DNA of 22,725 nucleotides from Conidiobolus incongruus B7586 (Eukaryota > Entomophthoromycota > Entomophthoromycetes > Entomophthorales > Conidiobolaceae): the NCBI GenBank assembly GCA_000697335.1, contig JNEM01014207.1, positions 1-22,725 on the forward strand. Direction: 5' to 3'. Positions 1 to 10,133 of the stretch are shown here, piece by piece. The position numbers and the translations under genes were made by a program. Under the pieces are notes generated by a model, which was given only the letters and a program-made list of their open reading frames with translations, searched no databases and had not been told where the DNA came from. Numbering within the stretch: position 1 is the stretch's first letter; every line of letters begins with the position of its first letter.

Positions 1-395
1 ATAAAAAATATATTTATAGATTAATTAGTATAAGTAAATATAATATTATTATAGAAATATAACAAGAATTGTAAGATTATACAAGAATATAAGTTAATAT
101 TAATATTATTATATATATATTATATTAATATAAATATCATTTATATTTTCAAAAATAACACCTTTAACTAAAAAAGTCTTATTATAAAATTAAATAAAAG
201 CTTAAATATCAATACTAAAGTTAAACTAAAATTAATTAGAATAAGGTTATTTATTTTAATAAAACAAAAATATATTTTAATAAATTTAATAAAAAAATTA
301 AATATTTCAAAAAAGATAAAACTACTTTATAACTATTATATTATTATAACCTAAAAATATAATATTAAGCTAATTATAATTTAAAGATATATATT
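1..395 (-). repeat. Unclassified AT-rich repeat R1, copy 1
   Basis: The reverse complement of this stretch aligns almost continuously with about 1054-1667. Base 1 pairs with about 1667, and the shared sequence runs through recognisable blocks near 232-252 (ATAAGGTTATTTATTTTAAT on the plus strand) and 322-352. The copy runs off the left edge, so its true length is unknown. It lacks the 213-bp insertion carried by copy 2 and so gives the empty site: about 333-351 reads as a single uninterrupted target. No open reading frame is visible and almost every codon triplet is A/T. It may be a decayed transposon, but no transposase motif or terminal repeat identifies a family. Confidence 0.7.
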
Positions 396-852
396 ATCTT
401 TAAGTATAAGATATTTTTATAAAGTTAATAAGGGAATTAATATTAAAATATATTAAATTATTTTAAACAATGAATTAAAAAAACTAATGAGTAATATAAG
501 TTAAATAAATTAAATATTATTTTTTAATAAAATAATACCTTTTGTTATACTATAAATTCTATTATTAAATAACTCAAAAATAACAAAATAACTATTATGA
601 AATAACCTCTTTAATTTTTTAATCTTAACCTAATTAAATATATTTAGAATTAATTAAAAGAATTTATTAAAACTTTCCCCCTAATAAAAAATTTAAATTA
701 ATTTTAAAAATATATTTAAGAACCTTAAAATAATATTAGTTTTGTTTAATATAAGAAGCTAATTAGTTTTATACTTTATAAACTTAAAGAAGTTAAAAAA
801 GCAAAAGATAAATATATTAGATATTAATTTTTCTATTAATAATAAAACCCAC
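396..852. other. AT-rich desert, no gene seen
   Basis: These 457 bases are almost pure A/T with stops in all frames. A lysine-rich stretch near 765-815 on the plus strand reads as a possible helical remnant, but it is too short and broken to name. The stretch lies directly left of the inner repeat of the T2 element end and may be its decayed interior; I cannot show this. Confidence 0.5.
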
Positions 853-1053
853 AAATTTATAACTTATTTTAAATATATTTTTAATTTTAGTAGATTAAAT
901 AATAATTAATTAAATTTAACTTTATATATTATATTATATATAAAAAATATATATATTAATTATATAGTTTAATATAAGTTTATTTAAATTAAAAATAAGA
1001 TATTAATAGAAATATTTATAATTTTAATTTTATAACTTATTTTTGTAGGTTAG
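853..1053 (+). repeat. Right end of T2 family element (IR/DR-like)
   Basis: This stretch starts with AAATTTATAACTTATTTT (853-870) and ends with an outer copy of the same core, TTATAACTTATTTTTGTAGG (from 1030), followed by TTAGT. The cores are about 173 bp apart. The same arrangement occurs at 3259-3462 with nearly the same spacing, and the bases between are alignable. Two direct repeats inside one terminal inverted repeat is the known plan of the IR/DR group of Tc1-like transposons, so this is inferred to be such an end. The boundary at about 1053 abuts TATA, consistent with TA targeting, and the sequence beyond it resumes repeat R1. No matching left end was found in 1-850. Confidence 0.55.
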
Positions 1054-1667
1054 TATATATTTTTAAACTATAATTAGTTTATTATTATATTGTTAGGTTA
1101 TTATAACAAGGCAATGTATACAAGTTGTTTCAATGTGAACAGTGTGGGAAAAAAGTCCTTGTTTATTTGGCAATGGTTCCCATTTTTATAAGTAAAAGTT
1201 GGTGAGGGTTCAGAGGTAAAATCAGACAAGATAAGATCAAGTAGATAAAAGAGATAAGATAAGATAAGCAGATATGATTAACAGTGTCACAATGATGACA
1301 AAGTGATCTGATCTATGACAGTTATAATAACATAATAGTTATAAAGTTATTTTTTATTTTTTTTAAACCACTTAATATTTTTATAAGATTTATTAAAATA
1401 TAACATTGTTTTATTAAATTAAATAACCTTATTCTAATCAATTTTAATTTAACTTTAGTGATAATAATTAAACTTCTGTTTAAATTTATAATAAAATCTC
1501 TTTAATTAAAGGTTTTTGTTAAAATATAAATAATATTTATTTTAACATAAAATATATAAAATAATATTGTATTAACTGATATTCAAATATAATCTTATAA
1601 TTTTTAATATTTTTTATAATAATATTATATTTACTTATATTAATTAATCTATAAATATATTTTTTAT
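1054..1667 (+). repeat. Unclassified AT-rich repeat R1, copy 2
   Basis: This is the inverted partner of 1-395. Homology begins just right of the T2 end (about 1060-1080 pairs with about 361-390), is interrupted by the 213-bp insertion at 1108-1320, and resumes at 1321 through 1667, where copy 1 leaves the window. The T2 element and the 213-bp sequence both appear to be inserted into or against this older repeat. Differences between the copies include many C/T and G/A changes. No coding potential is seen. Confidence 0.65.
1108..1320. mobile_element. 213-bp insertion with 11-bp target duplication
   Basis: The base composition is far less AT-rich than the surroundings. It is flanked by GTTATTATAAC (1097-1107) and GTTATAATAAC (1321-1331), which match at 10 of 11 positions, and the homologous empty site in copy 1 (about 333-351, read on the minus strand) has this target once. 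That is direct evidence for an insertion. The right half has five GATAA units between about 1229 and 1268. No clear terminal inverted repeats, poly-A tail or ORF are visible. An 11-bp duplication fits a short retroposon (SINE-like) or a Mutator-type non-autonomous element better than Tc1/mariner, but the family is unknown. Confidence 0.6.
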
Positions 1668-1881
1668 TATATTTATCTATAATTTTAATATTCCTAAGAT
1701 TTAATTTAAATGTTTTTTAATATTGTTTTTAATAACTTTAGTCATAATAAATTAAGTAATACTAATAATTTTAATAGTCTTATAAATTAATTTAATTTTA
1801 TTATAAAGTTAATTAATTTATAAATAAACTTTTTTAAAGAGAAATTTAAGTATTATAATATTATTATAATAAAATTAAAAA

Positions 1882-3130
1882 ATAGGAAATTTTTTAATTT
1901 TTGATTTTTCAAATATGATATTAGTTTTAAATAAAAAAATAAAAAAACAAACAAAAAGAGTAAATAATTTTAAATTATATATATATATATAATTTTTTTG
2001 ATTAAAAAAATAATTTTTTAAAATTAATTATTTAATTTAATTATGCTTAAACTAAATAATAACCATCAGAAGTTATTTATTTTAATATTAATAAAACTTA
2101 ATTATAAACCCTTTAAAATCATTTAAAATTTACAAATAGCTTTTAATAATAAAATATTACCTAAATTAATAATTTATTACTAGGTAAATTACTTTAAAGC
2201 TAAAAGAAAAATTACCTAAAACTTATTAAAATCTAAAAGATTAATTTTAACTATTACTCTTTTAATTATTAATAAAGTGAAAAAATAAATTAAAAAATTA
2301 TTTTATTTCAATTAAAACAATATCAAAATATTTTAATATTAGCTATATAGATATTTTATATATATTAAAATTTAAATTAAAATTAATTAATAAAAATATA
2401 AAATAGATTTTTATAATTTAACTAAAGCTTAAAAAAAAGTTAAAATAACTATTGTTAAATAAAACTTACTAAGGTATAGCTAGAAACCAAGGCTTTTATT
2501 ATAAATTATTATAATTGATGAATCTTAAATTTTTTTATATAATCTTTTACTAAAACATAAATCAAAATATTAGATTAAGTTATATCAACCCTTTTTATAA
2601 ATTCATTTAAATAAATGCTTTATTGATAAGTAAAAGCTAATTATTATAATAAATTATAATAGCATATGCTATTTTTATTTAATTTTTAAAAAAATTAATT
2701 AATAGTAAACTTTTTATTTCTTTTTTATATAAAACTAATTAAAATTATTATTCTTAATATAATATAAGAAAACTTATTATTTTACTTAATAATTATAAAA
2801 TATATAAATTTAAAATTATAAAAAAATTTTTAATTAAAAATAACTAGAAAAAACTACTATAACTAATATATTCTTTAGATTATAAATTATGTGATTATAA
2901 TTGTTTTAGGTAATTAAAAAACTAATAAAAAAGAAAATTTCTATAGGAAAATTTAATTAATTTATAAAATATTAAATTTCAGTCTTAAATAAAAAGAATT
3001 ATTTTTTAAATGTTAAATCTTTATTAAAAATATTGCAAAAAGTTATTAGAAATAAAAAAAAATTATTAATTTTATATTATATATTTAATTTTATTTTTTA
3101 TATATTAAAATATATAATTTTTTTCAAATA
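1882..3130 (+). mobile_element. Tc1/mariner DNA transposon fossil, copy A
   Basis: This aligns over more than 1.1 kb with the reverse complement of 6051-7320. The left end ATAGGAAATTTTTTAATTTT (1882-1901) corresponds to the terminal repeat of copy B. The degraded transposase runs from about 2041 to 3060 on the plus strand. An Asp-Glu pair (2517-2522) fits the first catalytic Asp region, and 2770-2960 carries the decayed second-Asp and Lys-rich C-terminal blocks. The distance between the first two catalytic positions is not a multiple of three, so at least one indel is present in addition to many stops. The right terminal repeat is not visible; homology fades where the T2 element begins at 3131. 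It is non-functional and old, with C/T and G/A differences dominating over copy B. Confidence 0.8.
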
Positions 3131-3462
3131 CACTAACCTATAAAAATAAGTTATAAAATCAAAAATATAGATGTGTATAAGAGACAGATATAATATAATA
3201 AAAAAAAGAAAATATATATAAATTTTGTTATTTATACCCTTTTACCTTATAAATCTAAAAATTTATAACTTATTTTGGTTAAATTTTAAGTTTTGATATA
3301 TTAACAAATAGTTAATAAAATATAATCAAAGATAGTTAGTTATAATCAATTAATAAATATAAATTATATATTTTAATTTAAATTTATTTAATTTAGAATT
3401 ATTTAAGATATAAGTAAATATATAAGTAATTTTGATTTTATAACTTATTTTTATAGGTTAGT
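3131..3462. mobile_element. Short T2 element with perfect 33-bp terminal repeats
   Basis: Positions 3132-3164 and 3430-3462 are perfect inverted repeats of 33 bp, with outer end ACTAACCTATAAAAATAAGT. TA lies at 3129-3130 on the left and TATA on the right, fitting TA target duplication. The right end also has the inner direct repeat (3259-3276) seen at 853-870. The left end lacks the matching inner repeat, and a Tn5 mosaic end sits five bases inside the left repeat. The true element may therefore be longer, with its interior lost in assembly. It could otherwise be a MITE. No ORF is present. Confidence 0.65.
3169..3187 (+). other. Tn5/Nextera mosaic end (library artefact)
   Basis: AGATGTGTATAAGAGACAG is a perfect match to the 19-bp Tn5 transposase mosaic end used as the Nextera sequencing adapter. 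It is GC-rich relative to its surroundings and not expected in a fungal repeat. In its plus orientation a Nextera insert would begin at 3188, so the sequence on the left was probably joined artificially. Confidence 0.95.
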
Positions 3463-4220
3463 ATATATTTAATAAAAATATAAAAACCAATTATTTTATA
3501 AAATTATATCAAATATGATAAGATAAATATAACAGCCAGATTATAAATGAAAAAATGATAACTTTATCTAATCCTCTATACTCCTTTTATTTTAACTCTT
3601 GTAATTATAATAAATTTAGTCTTTCAAAGAAAAAATTCTAATAATAAATTATTTTTTTTGAATTTTTATTCTAATTAAAAATAATTTTCTTTAATATATT
3701 CCATAAAAGTGTAATTTTTGATGTTAAAAAAATATCTTGAGTTTGGAAAACTATTTTAAATAATTATAGCAACTTTTGATTTGATAATTTTGATATAAAT
3801 ATAAAAATAAAGATAAATATTTATTTTGAATAATAATAAATCAAGTGGTAATTAAATTTGTGATAATATATAACAGGTTAATACTAATTCAAATTTTTAA
3901 ATAATAATAATAATAATAATAGTAATAATAGTAATAATAATAAATATTTTAGCAAAAGTAAAGAATTAGGGAACTTATATAAGAAGCATTCAATCATTTT
4001 GTATTTCATATAATATATTTATAATATTAAAAGAAAGAAAATTTAATAATTTATAAATGGAGTAAATTTTATTAAGAATAATGGATTTTAAATTTACATA
4101 AATATACATAAATTGTGACAATATAAGATTAATAATACATTCTAAGATATTAATTATTAAAATAAATACAGCTATAAATAATAAACAGATAGATAACTAT
4201 CACACTAACTAACAGTTACA
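3463..4220. other. AT-rich intergenic stretch downstream of the BRF2-like gene
   Basis: No gene is seen. The stretch lies beyond the 3' end of the minus-strand gene at 4221-5346. Apart from an AAT microsatellite near 3899-3943 it holds only A/T-rich, stop-filled sequence. The missing right terminal repeat of Tc1 copy A was looked for here and not recognised. Confidence 0.6.
3899..3943. repeat. AAT trinucleotide microsatellite
   Basis: About 15 units of (AAT)n with two interruptions of the form AGT. Confidence 0.9.
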
Positions 4221-5346
4221 TTAATCAGAATTTTGATTTTCCAAGACTGTTTTACGAAATGATGGAATACATAGGTTAGAGTCCAAATGGTCGCTACTCG
4301 TAGAGCCTTCATATTCTTTCTGGATAATTTCATCCTTAATCTCGAATAAATCGCCAATATATCGATAAAAATTGCGATCTACAAACACTGATTCGCAAAT
4401 TGGGAGATACTTCATGATTAGCAGTATAATGACGTTGCGACACTGAAGATACTCTTTGTACAGTGAGACCTGGGAGCAGTCCAAGTAGGTGGCAAGTTGG
4501 CGAATTTGGAGTGGAACAATCTTCAAGTCAAGATGCTTTTGAAGGATTGTGATGAGCAGTGCTTTGGTGAGTTTGAAACGATCTTTACCCTCCATGAAGC
4601 AGGTTGGTTGGATGAGATCAACTAGATCCTGTAGGTCGATTTGAATGGATTGCTTATTCAATTTGGAAATATCTGAAAATATGGAGTCGGAATACTTATT
4701 GGGCCAATGCTCGATGGAGTTGAAAAAATCGTAGATGACTTTGTGAATAAAGTCCGATTTATTGAGATTCTTATGTGACTGGTTAATGTCGTCCATACAA
4801 ATCTTTTTGATCCTTTTATACTGCTTTATCAGTTCTCGCTCTGAAATCCCTAATAATTTCTAAAAATAAATATAAGTATTTAATATAATATGCTTAATAA
4901 AATAAACTTACCGATATTTCTGATTTGTTAATAATATAAGAATTGGCTATAGCGACAAGATAGCAACAAGCGCCAATTTGGGGGCCGTTTAGACACACTT
5001 TCCGCTTAAACCCCTTTTGTTTGAATCGATTCGCTAAAGCTAATGCTTGTTCACACAATGCAGGTCCCATATTCAAAGCTGATAATAAGTTACTCATAAC
5101 TTGTCTTTCTTGACGCTTTTTTATAAACGAGTAAGTTTTATCAAATTTCGAAATTTGAGAGTCTGCCGTAATACTTAAGAAAGGTCGTTGTATCGAAGCG
5201 TGGTCAGTTGCAAGAATCTGAGTATGTGCAGGTTCCTTATGGTATATAATATCTGACAGACTGACTTCGCCACAATTAGAACAAATAGTTTGTCCGCATT
5301 CTTCAATGAATTCAGATTGTTGATTGCATTTTTTACAATTTATCAT
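4221..5346 (-). CDS. TFIIB-family (BRF2-like) transcription initiation factor
   Basis: Two exons, 5346-4912 and 4859-4221, are joined across a 52-bp intron (4860-4911, GTAAGT...TTTTAG, phase 0), giving 357 aa. Residues 4-25 form a zinc ribbon (CKKC and CSNC). Residues about 75-165 fit the first cyclin fold, including GPQIGACCYLVAIANS followed by a helix-turn-helix-like KLLGISERELIKQYKRI. Residues about 232-297 fit the second. The order matches TFIIB, BRF1 and BRF2, which recruit RNA polymerase II or III in the nucleus. BRF2 is favoured because a segment after the second fold (FVDRNFYRYIGDL, about 304-316) resembles the human BRF2 segment ending KHIGDL, and because the length is short and lacks the long BRF1 C-terminus. 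This comparison is from memory. The start is the first ATG, directly before the ribbon. The gene lies between two inverted Tc1 fossils. TFIIB family: fairly sure; BRF2 class: moderate. Confidence 0.8.
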
Positions 5347-6050
5347 TATTTGCCTGGTTTTTTAATTTGATTGAAGAAAAATAGAAGTAATAAATTGGAT
5401 TGGAGATGATATTTAATACATTAATTGTGAATTATTTTATGGGATTGATTTTAATAATTTGATTATTAATATGAGAGAAAGAGATAAATGATGATATATT
5501 ACAATATAAAATTTAATTCATTCAGCAGATTTAAGTAAATTATAGGTACTATTAAATACCTTTGGGTAATATATATAATAACAAATAATGAAAAACGAAT
5601 GATTAAATTTATTTAATTATATAAGTAATATTATAGAAAAATCTAATATGGATAGGGTGGAATTAATAACATTTTGAATTATAAATTCAGTGATAAAAAT
5701 ATAATAACAGTAGAATTTAATGATAATTTAACTTATTAATAATAAAGGATAGATTAATTGAAGAAAAAATCAAATAATTTAAAATTATATCATATTATAT
5801 TGAAATTGATTTATTTTATAATTAATCCATTTGAATAAATCAAAATTGAATCACAGAATTCATATCAGAATCAGTATTTATAAATTATTATAAATTTTGA
5901 TGAATAATAATTTATAATAAATTTTAATATTTTAAATTAAATAGAAATATCAAATGATAAATATATATAGTTAAAGAGGTTTATTAAATTATAACTATTG
6001 TTAAATTTATTAATTGTAATCTATTATAATATTACTCTGTATTTTTAATA
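5347..6050. other. AT-rich upstream region of the BRF2-like gene
   Basis: About 700 bases of A/T-rich, stop-filled sequence lie between the start of the minus-strand BRF2-like gene and Tc1 copy B. It must hold that gene's promoter, but no specific element can be named. Confidence 0.5.
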
Positions 6051-7320
6051 ATGGGAATTTTTTGCAATTAAAAATAAATAAACATTTGAATATATGATAT
6101 ATAAAAATAAATATATAATATAAATTTAATAGTTTTTTTTATTATTAATAACTTTTTACTATATTTTTAACAAACTTCTAACACTTAAAAAACAATTCTT
6201 TTTATTAAAAACTAAAATTTGATGTTTCACAAACCAATTAAATTTTCTTGTAGAAATTTTCTTTCTTACAAGCTAGTTTTTTAATTGCTTAAAGCAATTA
6301 TAATTATATAGGTTATAATCAAAAGAATATACTAGATGTAGTAGTTTTTTCTAGTTATTTTTAATTAGAAAGTTTTTTACAACTTTAGATTTATGTATTT
6401 TATAATTATTATGTAAAATAATAGGTTTTCTCAAATTATATTGAGAACACTAATTAAAAATACTTTTATTTAAAAAAACAATATATAATTTACTATTAAT
6501 TAATTTTCCTTCAGGAACTAAATAAAAATAATATATACTATTATAATTTATTATAATAATTAACATTTGTTTATTAACAAAGTGTTTATTTAAAAGGATT
6601 TGTAGAGGGGGTTGATTTAACTTATTTTAACATTTTAATTTGTGTTTTAGTAAAGGATTATATATAAAAATCTAAAATTCATCAATTATAATTATTTGCT
6701 GTAAAAGTTTAGGTTTCTAGTAATATTTTAATAAGTTTTGTTTAACAATAGCTACTCTAGTTTTTTTTTAAGCTTTAGTTAAATTATAAAGTATTTATTT
6801 TATATTTTTATTTATTAATTTTAGTTTAAACTTTAAAATATATAAAATACTTGTAAAACTAATATTAAAGTATTTAGATAATTCTTTAGCTAAAATAAAA
6901 AAGTACTTTTTAATATATTTTTTCACTCTATTTATAATTGAAAAAATAATAATTAAAGTTAGTTTTTTAAATTTTAACAGGTTTTAAATAGTTTCTCTTT
7001 TAGCTTTAAAGTAATTTACCTAGTGATAAATTATTGATTTAGATAATACTTTATTACTAAAAGTTGCTTATAAATTTTAAATAATTTTAGAGGGTTTATG
7101 GTTAAGTTTTACTGATACTAAAATAAAAAACTTTTGATGATCACTATTTAGTTTAAACATAATTAAATTAAACAACCAATTTTAAAAAGTTAATTTTTTA
7201 ATCAAAAAAACTAATATATATATATATTAAAAATATATAATTTCCTATTAACTTTGTATATATTTATTTATTTCAAACTAATAATATGTTTGAAAAATCA
7301 GAAATTAAAAAATTTCCCAT
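6051..7320 (-). mobile_element. Tc1/mariner DNA transposon fossil, copy B, full length
   Basis: This 1270-bp element is flanked by TA (6049-6050 and 7321-7322). Its ends are imperfect inverted repeats: ATGGGAATTTTTT at 6051 and, read from 7320 on the minus strand, ATGGGAAATTTTTT. The transposase lies on the minus strand, about 7160 to 6130. Reading without regard to stops, an Asp-Glu pair (6678-6683) marks the first catalytic Asp. HNNYKIHKSKVVKNFLIKNN (about 6415-6355) matches the family QQDN-P-H-K-VK-FL-NN block 91 codons later. SFDYNLYNYN (about 6325-6300) matches the SPDLNPIEN block, with the Glu position 35 codons after the second Asp, which is DD34E spacing. The second Asp and the Glu both read Asn, and several stops interrupt the frame, so it is dead. 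The decay looks like C-to-T on both strands. Confidence 0.87.
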
Positions 7321-7502
7321 TATTTCAAATTCAAGGTAATATTTAAACTAATGACCAGCTAATTGGAATGATAATAAATCTAAAAATATTTATAAAATAA
7401 AGAATAGAAAATAAATAAGCCATGAAGTTTGGTAACTTATATATTTGTTTTAAATAGAGATCTAAATTGCTTAAAAATTAAATCATAAAACTACTTTAAC
7501 AA

Positions 7503-8934
7503 TCAATTGGAGTGTTGCTCGACCAATTCTCTCAACTTAGTAGTCGCCTTGAGAATATTCTTTCTATATTTGGCGGACACTGGAATGATAGGAATATCTG
7601 TTTTCTTTAGGAATTCTATCATATTGGGTTTAGTCACTTCGGGAACATCAGCTTTGTTACCAATAATCAAAGAGGGACGATTGGTAAGGTTGGTTTGGTA
7701 AAGCTCAAGCTCTTCTTGGAGGGTGTAAAGGTCGTTCCAGGGTTCTTCCTTGGAGAGGTCAATTACATAAACTAAGACTTTGCTACGTTCAACATGTCTC
7801 AAGAAAGAATGACCTAGACCCAAATTTTTGTGGGCACCTTTAATCAAACCGGGAATATCGGCAATGGTTACTTGATACAAATCAGAATAATCAATGGTAC
7901 CTAGGTAAGGATTAATGGTTGTAAAGGGGTAAGGAGCAATAGCAGGATGGGCATTTGATACAGCTGACAAGAAAGTGGATTTACCAGCATTAGGTAATCC
8001 AACTAATCCGGCATCAGCAATGGTTTTGAGCTCGAGCTCAAGATACTTGACTTCGCCTTCTAAACCTCGCTCTGCAATAACAGGTGATCTGTTGATTGTT
8101 GATCCAAAATGAGGATTGCCATATCCTCCAAGCCCTCCTTTGACAATTGTAACTTCTTCATAAGGTGTGCTTAAATCCAATTCAATTTTAGGAGACTTGG
8201 GAAGTCTAGCAAGTTTCACCGCTCTAGGCTCGGGAAATTCGACCATTGGATCTCTTGATCCTGGATAGAGACGGAAATATTTGGAATAATTTTTGTCAAG
8301 ATCATAGGTCAAATCACTAATAATGGTGTCTTCTTCAAAAACTTCATCGTCTTGATTCTTAGATTGTGGAGGGTCTATTTCTCTCACCACAGTACCCAAA
8401 GGGACTTTAATAATCAAATCCTTTCCCCTTCTACCGTGTTGAAACTTTCCTTTACCGTTATTACCATTTTTGGCATTACATCTGTACTGCAAAAACGATA
8501 GGGAATTCTCGTTAGGATCCGCTTTAATAATGACATTCCCACCAGGACCACCGTTACCGCCATCTGGAGGACCTTTGGGATGATAGGGATCACGTCCGAA
8601 ACTTACTACTCCATCACCACCCTTCCCTCCACTAGCCCTGATAATTTTATGATCGACAAAATTTCCACCCTAAGTATTTCATTTAATGACGAGTTAGTTA
8701 TAAAATAGTGTTACAATCTACCTTAGATCTAAATTTATAATAAATATTTCTAAGGTTAACCTTATCATCACCATCACTCTCTATCTCAATTTCATTTTCA
8801 ACACTATTTTTATCTTGTATTGAGCTATCTAATTTAATATTTAGAAATTGAGAGGATCTGGAATAAAATTGCCTAATATTTATATTTACTGAATTTTTAA
8901 ATATATTAGTTTTAATACAATGTTTTATATACAT
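7503..8934 (-). CDS. MTG2: Mitochondrial Obg-family GTPase (Mtg2)
   Basis: Two exons, 8934-8722 and 8669-7503, are joined over a 52-bp intron (8670-8721, GTAGAT...CTTAG, with CTAAC inside, phase 0), giving 459 aa. Exon 1 encodes an N-terminus rich in Lys, Arg, Ser and Asn ending RQFYSRSS, typical of a mitochondrial presequence. Exon 2 opens with the glycine-rich Obg fold (GGNFVDHKIIRASGGKGGDG, then PDGGNGGPGGNV). The G domain follows: GLPNAGKST (295-303), PYPFTTINPYLG switch, DIPGLIKGAH, NKAD (409-412) and SAK (436-438). All GTP-binding motifs are intact and the length fits yeast Mtg2, which acts in assembly of the large mitochondrial ribosomal subunit. Between the Gly-rich fold and the G domain, residues about 130-170 hold an acidic insertion (DDEVFEEDT). 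The function is family knowledge; the mitochondrial location is inferred from the N-terminus. Confidence 0.93.
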
Positions 8935-10099
8935 TGGTAATTTTTATTTATTTAATTGAATAAGTTTTTTGTAATTATTTTTTAAAGTTGGTCCACTACT
9001 TAAATTTAATATTTTTAAACTAATAAAATTTTATTGTGGGATTTGAAAAATTTTGTAAATGAAAATTTTATATTGAAATTTATTTCAATAATTTTATATT
9101 TTGGTCGTTTTTGTTATATATATGGATATAGTTGATATTTTAATACACTTTTTACCTTTCTTATATATTCAACAATTTTTCAATATTTGATTTTTAAAGT
9201 TTTGGGATTAGGCAAGTATTGTTTTTTAATTAAATATTAAAATTATTTTATACCAAATATTATTAATTGATTAATTAATTATATTACTCTTAAAATTGAA
9301 ATAATTAAATAAATTTTTATATTGAGGGTCCAAATTCAACATTAAATCGTCATCTATTAGTATAATAAATGATGATATTAATATTATAAACAATCGTCTA
9401 ATCATGTTTTGAATATAAAATTCATTTTATTTTAAAACATGGCACTGCAATTTTATATAAAAGATCAATATACTTATTATATTATATAAAATAATTCTAA
9501 TATGATTTACCTTTTTGTTCTGGTTTAAATTTTTTTCTAATCCTTCTAAAAAAGGTCCAATATAATAGGCCATAAGAACAAGACTGATTTGGTAAAAAGT
9601 GCTAACCCTTTCAATAAAAATCTATCTTTACCACACAATATCTAATTATTACTTTAAATTTTGAATTAGTGAAATTTCCCTCATATTCGATATGGGAATA
9701 AAAATTCAATCATGTGTAATAAAATGAATAATTTATTATTCTAAATTTTACTAATGATGAGTAATAATTAATTTAAATAATGTGTAAGAGATATTTACTA
9801 AAAAATTAAAAATTACAAGATGTTCAATCCAGGAATAAATTACATTACGCAATCTTCAGATTGAATTTGGATAGATTTCCATATTATATGCTATCACACT
9901 TAGCTAAAATGTTAGTATATAAATATATATATATTAATTGAAGCTTGAGTAAACATTTTGGAAGTAGGTTCAAATTCAATGTCAAAATTGTATTACCGTA
10001 TTTTATCTATATATATTCAATTTTATGAGTTTTCAAGAACTGTATATTGATATTTCTAATTATAATTAAGAAATAAATTTACCAATTATAGAATCAAGT

Positions 10100-10133
<34 letters not shown>

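Noticed and set aside
1108-1320. Reading the 213-bp insertion as a solo LTR
   Set aside because: The 11-bp target duplication is too long for that class and the ends lack clear TG...CA termini.
9966-9976. GGTTCAAATTC resembling a tRNA B box (also on the minus strand near 21770)
   Set aside because: No paired T arm, no A box at proper distance and no cloverleaf in either place.
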